Source: Pampus argenteus
Lineage: Eukaryota > Chordata > Actinopteri > Scombriformes > Stromateidae
Reading direction: 5' to 3'
DNA length: 64,000 nt
NCBI GenBank assembly: GCA_036937835.1
Contig: CM072870.1
Coordinates: forward strand, 6,602,001-6,666,000
Shown here: positions 61,534 through 64,000 of the stretch, piece by piece
Layout: the number at the start of each line of letters is the position of its first letter
Position numbering within the stretch: position 1 is the stretch's first letter
Translations under genes and position numbers: made by a program
Notes under the pieces: model-generated
What the model saw: the letters and a program-made list of their open reading frames with translations, nothing else
Database searches by the model: none
What the model was told of the DNA's origin: nothing

Positions 61534-63016
61534 GTTTACTTCACAGGCAAAGTCTTTTATCTAATCACATAAGCCACACAATCTTTACAATGTACACTAA
61601 ACAAGGGCTCAATCTTTTTTCTTTGTCAGATTTAAGACTCTTCTAAATCAGTGGGATTATATTCCCCTTTTCAGGTGATTGTTTTTTAACTAGTCACAAG
61701 AAATCAAATATTGTGCTCAGTTTGAATTTGAAGTATTGGGCTCCACATTTTTATATGGGTCTGGCTTCCAGCTGCTGAGGTTAATAACTTCTCAGCAGAT
61801 GTGTCCCCGACTAACCACATAGTAATGTGAACACGTTTACTGCTGCTGTCTTTGACAACAAGGACGTTTGAAAAACTCTGGATGGAGGATGATATATGAG
61901 TAAATCATTTGCAGATGATATACTGACTGCAACCACATTTAATCCAACTTTTAATATTTTACTGTGTTGATTAGTTTTCTATCATAGGATATTATGACAA
62001 AAACAAGAAATCATTTTTTTGTATGCTTTGACTCACCGGATCAGCAGGTCCACAGAATTCCCTGAATGACTTGGGTGCGTCTGTGCCATGGATCTCTAGG
62101 ACCATGCAGGGTCCAGAACACAGCTCAGTCACCATACTCTGAGTGAAACACAGTTGAAACTGTGATCATGCCTCTAGCGAACACATATATGTATCAGGAG
62201 TGAACACTACCTTAAACCTTAAACTGAATTTTATCTATTCCTCACTGTTACTGCACACGATCAATTTTATTTCAAATATATGGTTACTGACAAATCACTA
62301 ATTTGTACTTTGATAAACAAAAATAACAAGCTACCAACAACTTTGGTGCAGGTACTTGAGGTGATGGCACAACAAAGCAGTGTGTGTATATACTCACAGG
62401 ATACTCCGTAACAACACCTTTGTAAACTTCATAGAATTTTTCTGCATTTACCCGGTCCACAGTGAACTGTGAAAAAAAAAATATTATTCAAGAAAACATC
62501 AAGGATATGAAGTCATATCTTTAGAACAAAGACTATACATGAATGTCTTATATATATATGTAATTTATTTCTATTCATGCACAACATGCTCAGCATGTGG
62601 CTACAGTGATAAAACCCTGATTGATTTATTCTTGTCCTACGGCCCAGAATGTGCATCACATTTGATGCGGCAAAGCAAATGGACTGTGAGAGGTCAGTGT
62701 TTGCAGCAGTGACGCCGAATTCAATCATGCGGTCAGGTTGGATCAGACAGGGTCAATACTGCAGACATATTGTCTGTATAAATAAAGATATATGGGGCAT
62801 ATAAGCAAACAATTACTTGTGAAATTAAATTAAATAAGAAGACAGTAGGGGCTGTTTTCATTTTTACCACAGCAATCCATTATTTAACATGTGTGACGTA
62901 GTCTACAATACCAAAGCACAAGGACAAGAGAATTATTTGTTGACATTTTACCATCTGAAGGGCTGAGATTTCAAATCCTGCTGCAGATATGGAGTTCAGG
63001 ATCTTCCCAGTCAGGC
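56113..63016 (-). CDS. nme7: nme7, nucleoside diphosphate kinase 7, C-terminal exons (partial)
   Basis: NME7 is a tandem NDP-kinase protein associated with gamma-tubulin ring complexes and cilia/axonemes. Five 3' exons in transcript order: 63016-62952, 62466-62398, 62138-62037, 56825-56718 and 56145-56113; 377 nt, about 125 residues plus stop, all in phase. They encode most of the second NDK domain: GKILNSISAAGFEISALQM, VDRVNAEKFYEVYKGVV, MVTELCSGPCMVLEI, FREFCGPADP, and LRPTTLRALYGKDKVKNAVH with the catalytic-type histidine in NAVHCTDLPED, ending VQYFFKILDG (human VQYFFKILDN). The 5.2-kb intron 56,826-62,036 contains no exon I can see. Upstream exons (DM10 and first NDK domains) lie past the window, and 63,017-64,000 is intron. 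Confidence 0.95.
56826..62036 (-). other. nme7 intron (5.2 kb)
   Basis: AT-rich, with the CA/CGCA microsatellite at 61,461-61,530. ORFs in it (for example 58,972-59,190 on + and 59,410-59,670 on -) show no family signature. Confidence 0.65.
61461..61530. repeat. Compound CA/CGCA microsatellite
   Basis: CA repeats with five CGCA units inside, in an nme7 intron. Alternating purine-pyrimidine sequence of this type can form Z-DNA. Confidence 0.9.
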
Positions 63017-64000
63017 CTGTGGACACATCAAAGCTGTTTTTTTTTATCAGTTAGCTTTTATGAGCTTCTCCAGAAGTTAACACAGATTGATAAGTAATGT
63101 GTTTAGTGCTACAATAAAACCCTTTAAATATGATCCTAACCAAACTATCTCATCAATAAACAGTTTAGACCACATCATTCTTATCACATAGCTTGAGTTA
63201 CTATTATTGAACGTGCTATGAAGCTATCATAATGCTCCCGTTCAGACATAAATGTTATCTTATGTTGCAGTGACCTCAGACTGTGATGTTTTCTCAGGAC
63301 AAAGTACAGTGAGATTGTCTTACAGATGTCCTGTCTATTCAAAGAGAGGAGACATTATTTTTGTATAGACAGTCAACACTTTGGGAAGCAAGATTAAAGC
63401 TGTACCTTTTGTCACTGTGGCCGTACTTTATTGTAAAAATGGTACAGCCAGTGACAAAGGTGCAACAGTGACAGTGAAGGTCGGACTGCTGCAGACACAC
63501 ATAATTTAAAGAGGGCGCCAGCCTCATAATCTCACTCTGACATCCTGATAAAAAAAGTAGCCTGTGTTTCCATCAGGCAGTCTAAATTTTCCATTAATTC
63601 TAAACGGAGCAGAGTGGAGTCACAACTCTCCGTTGAACCAGCTACTACACAGAGTGACGATGAATTTCTCTCTTGTTTGGGAAATCGCTCAGTCACAGTC
63701 CAGTTTGATGAGTATTAGGTAAGTAACCACCTCCTGAGCCCTCTGTGCCCTCCACAGGCAGCAGCCAACAGCTTGACTAGGATAGGCACACACTCAACGC
63801 AGCTCCCAAAAGCAGCTGGTGCTGTTGCTAGGTGATCCTATTCTGGGTGCCTGGCAACAGAAGCTTCTCTATTCCAGTCATGTCTGAGTGCATTTTCAGT
63901 CACAACTTCCTCTGTCAACGCTGTGATTGGCTGTGCCCTGTACACGTAGCCATAGCGTAAATTAGCTTCTTAAACAATCCTCAGGGGAAATCAAATGAAG
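63017..64000 (-). other. nme7 intron at the window edge
   Basis: I looked for the preceding exon (encoding a CIVKPHAVSE-like segment) on the minus strand and did not find it. No other feature is seen. Confidence 0.55.

Noticed and set aside
61328..61564. Open frames over the CA/CGCA microsatellite
   Set aside because: They are repeat translation with no supporting features.

Overview
The window is nuclear DNA from a vertebrate, most likely a percomorph-type teleost fish. Evidence seen directly: multi-exon genes with GT-AG introns and long AT-rich introns, CA/GT and AT microsatellites, several interspersed repeats of kinds common in teleosts, and proteins close to known vertebrate orthologues. 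There is no bacterial-style gene layout, CRISPR array or tRNA.

Layout: (1) About 1-15,930, + strand: 3' part of tp63 (p53-family transcription factor p63), from the first exon shared by TA and DeltaN forms to the alpha-form stop. It includes a candidate gamma-type terminal exon inside intron 10. (2) About 16,165-21,250, - strand: complete zbtb11, ten coding exons, 1,171 codons, with an integrase-like HHCC finger, a BTB domain, two AT-hook motifs and 12 C2H2 fingers. It converges tail-to-tail on tp63. (3) About 21,300-33,140: a gene-free, repeat-rich stretch. (4) 33,282-36,778, - strand: complete dpt (dermatopontin), four coding exons, 191 codons. (5) About 36,900-48,140: a second gene-free stretch with microsatellites, a SINE remnant with target-site duplications and a retroposon 3' end. 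(6) 48,389-54,978, + strand: complete atp1b1 (Na,K-ATPase beta-1), six coding exons, 301 codons, with one GC-AG intron. (7) 56,113 to the window end, - strand: the last five coding exons of nme7, with its remaining exons beyond position 64,000.

The dpt-atp1b1-nme7 order matches the human 1q24 neighbourhood, while tp63 and zbtb11 are human chromosome 3 genes. The zbtb11-dpt interval is therefore a synteny junction between two ancestral blocks. Both convergent gene pairs have closely packed 3' ends, and those of atp1b1 and nme7 probably overlap.

I found no wholly new multi-gene system. The items most worth checking are the diverged p63 gamma exon, the GC-AG intron in atp1b1 with a competing in-frame GT donor that would remove a disulfide cysteine, the overlapping atp1b1/nme7 tails, a perfect 20-bp hairpin upstream of atp1b1, and the enlarged repeat-bearing linker in zbtb11. 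All exon boundaries were read by hand and checked for phase: each complete gene sums to a whole number of codons.
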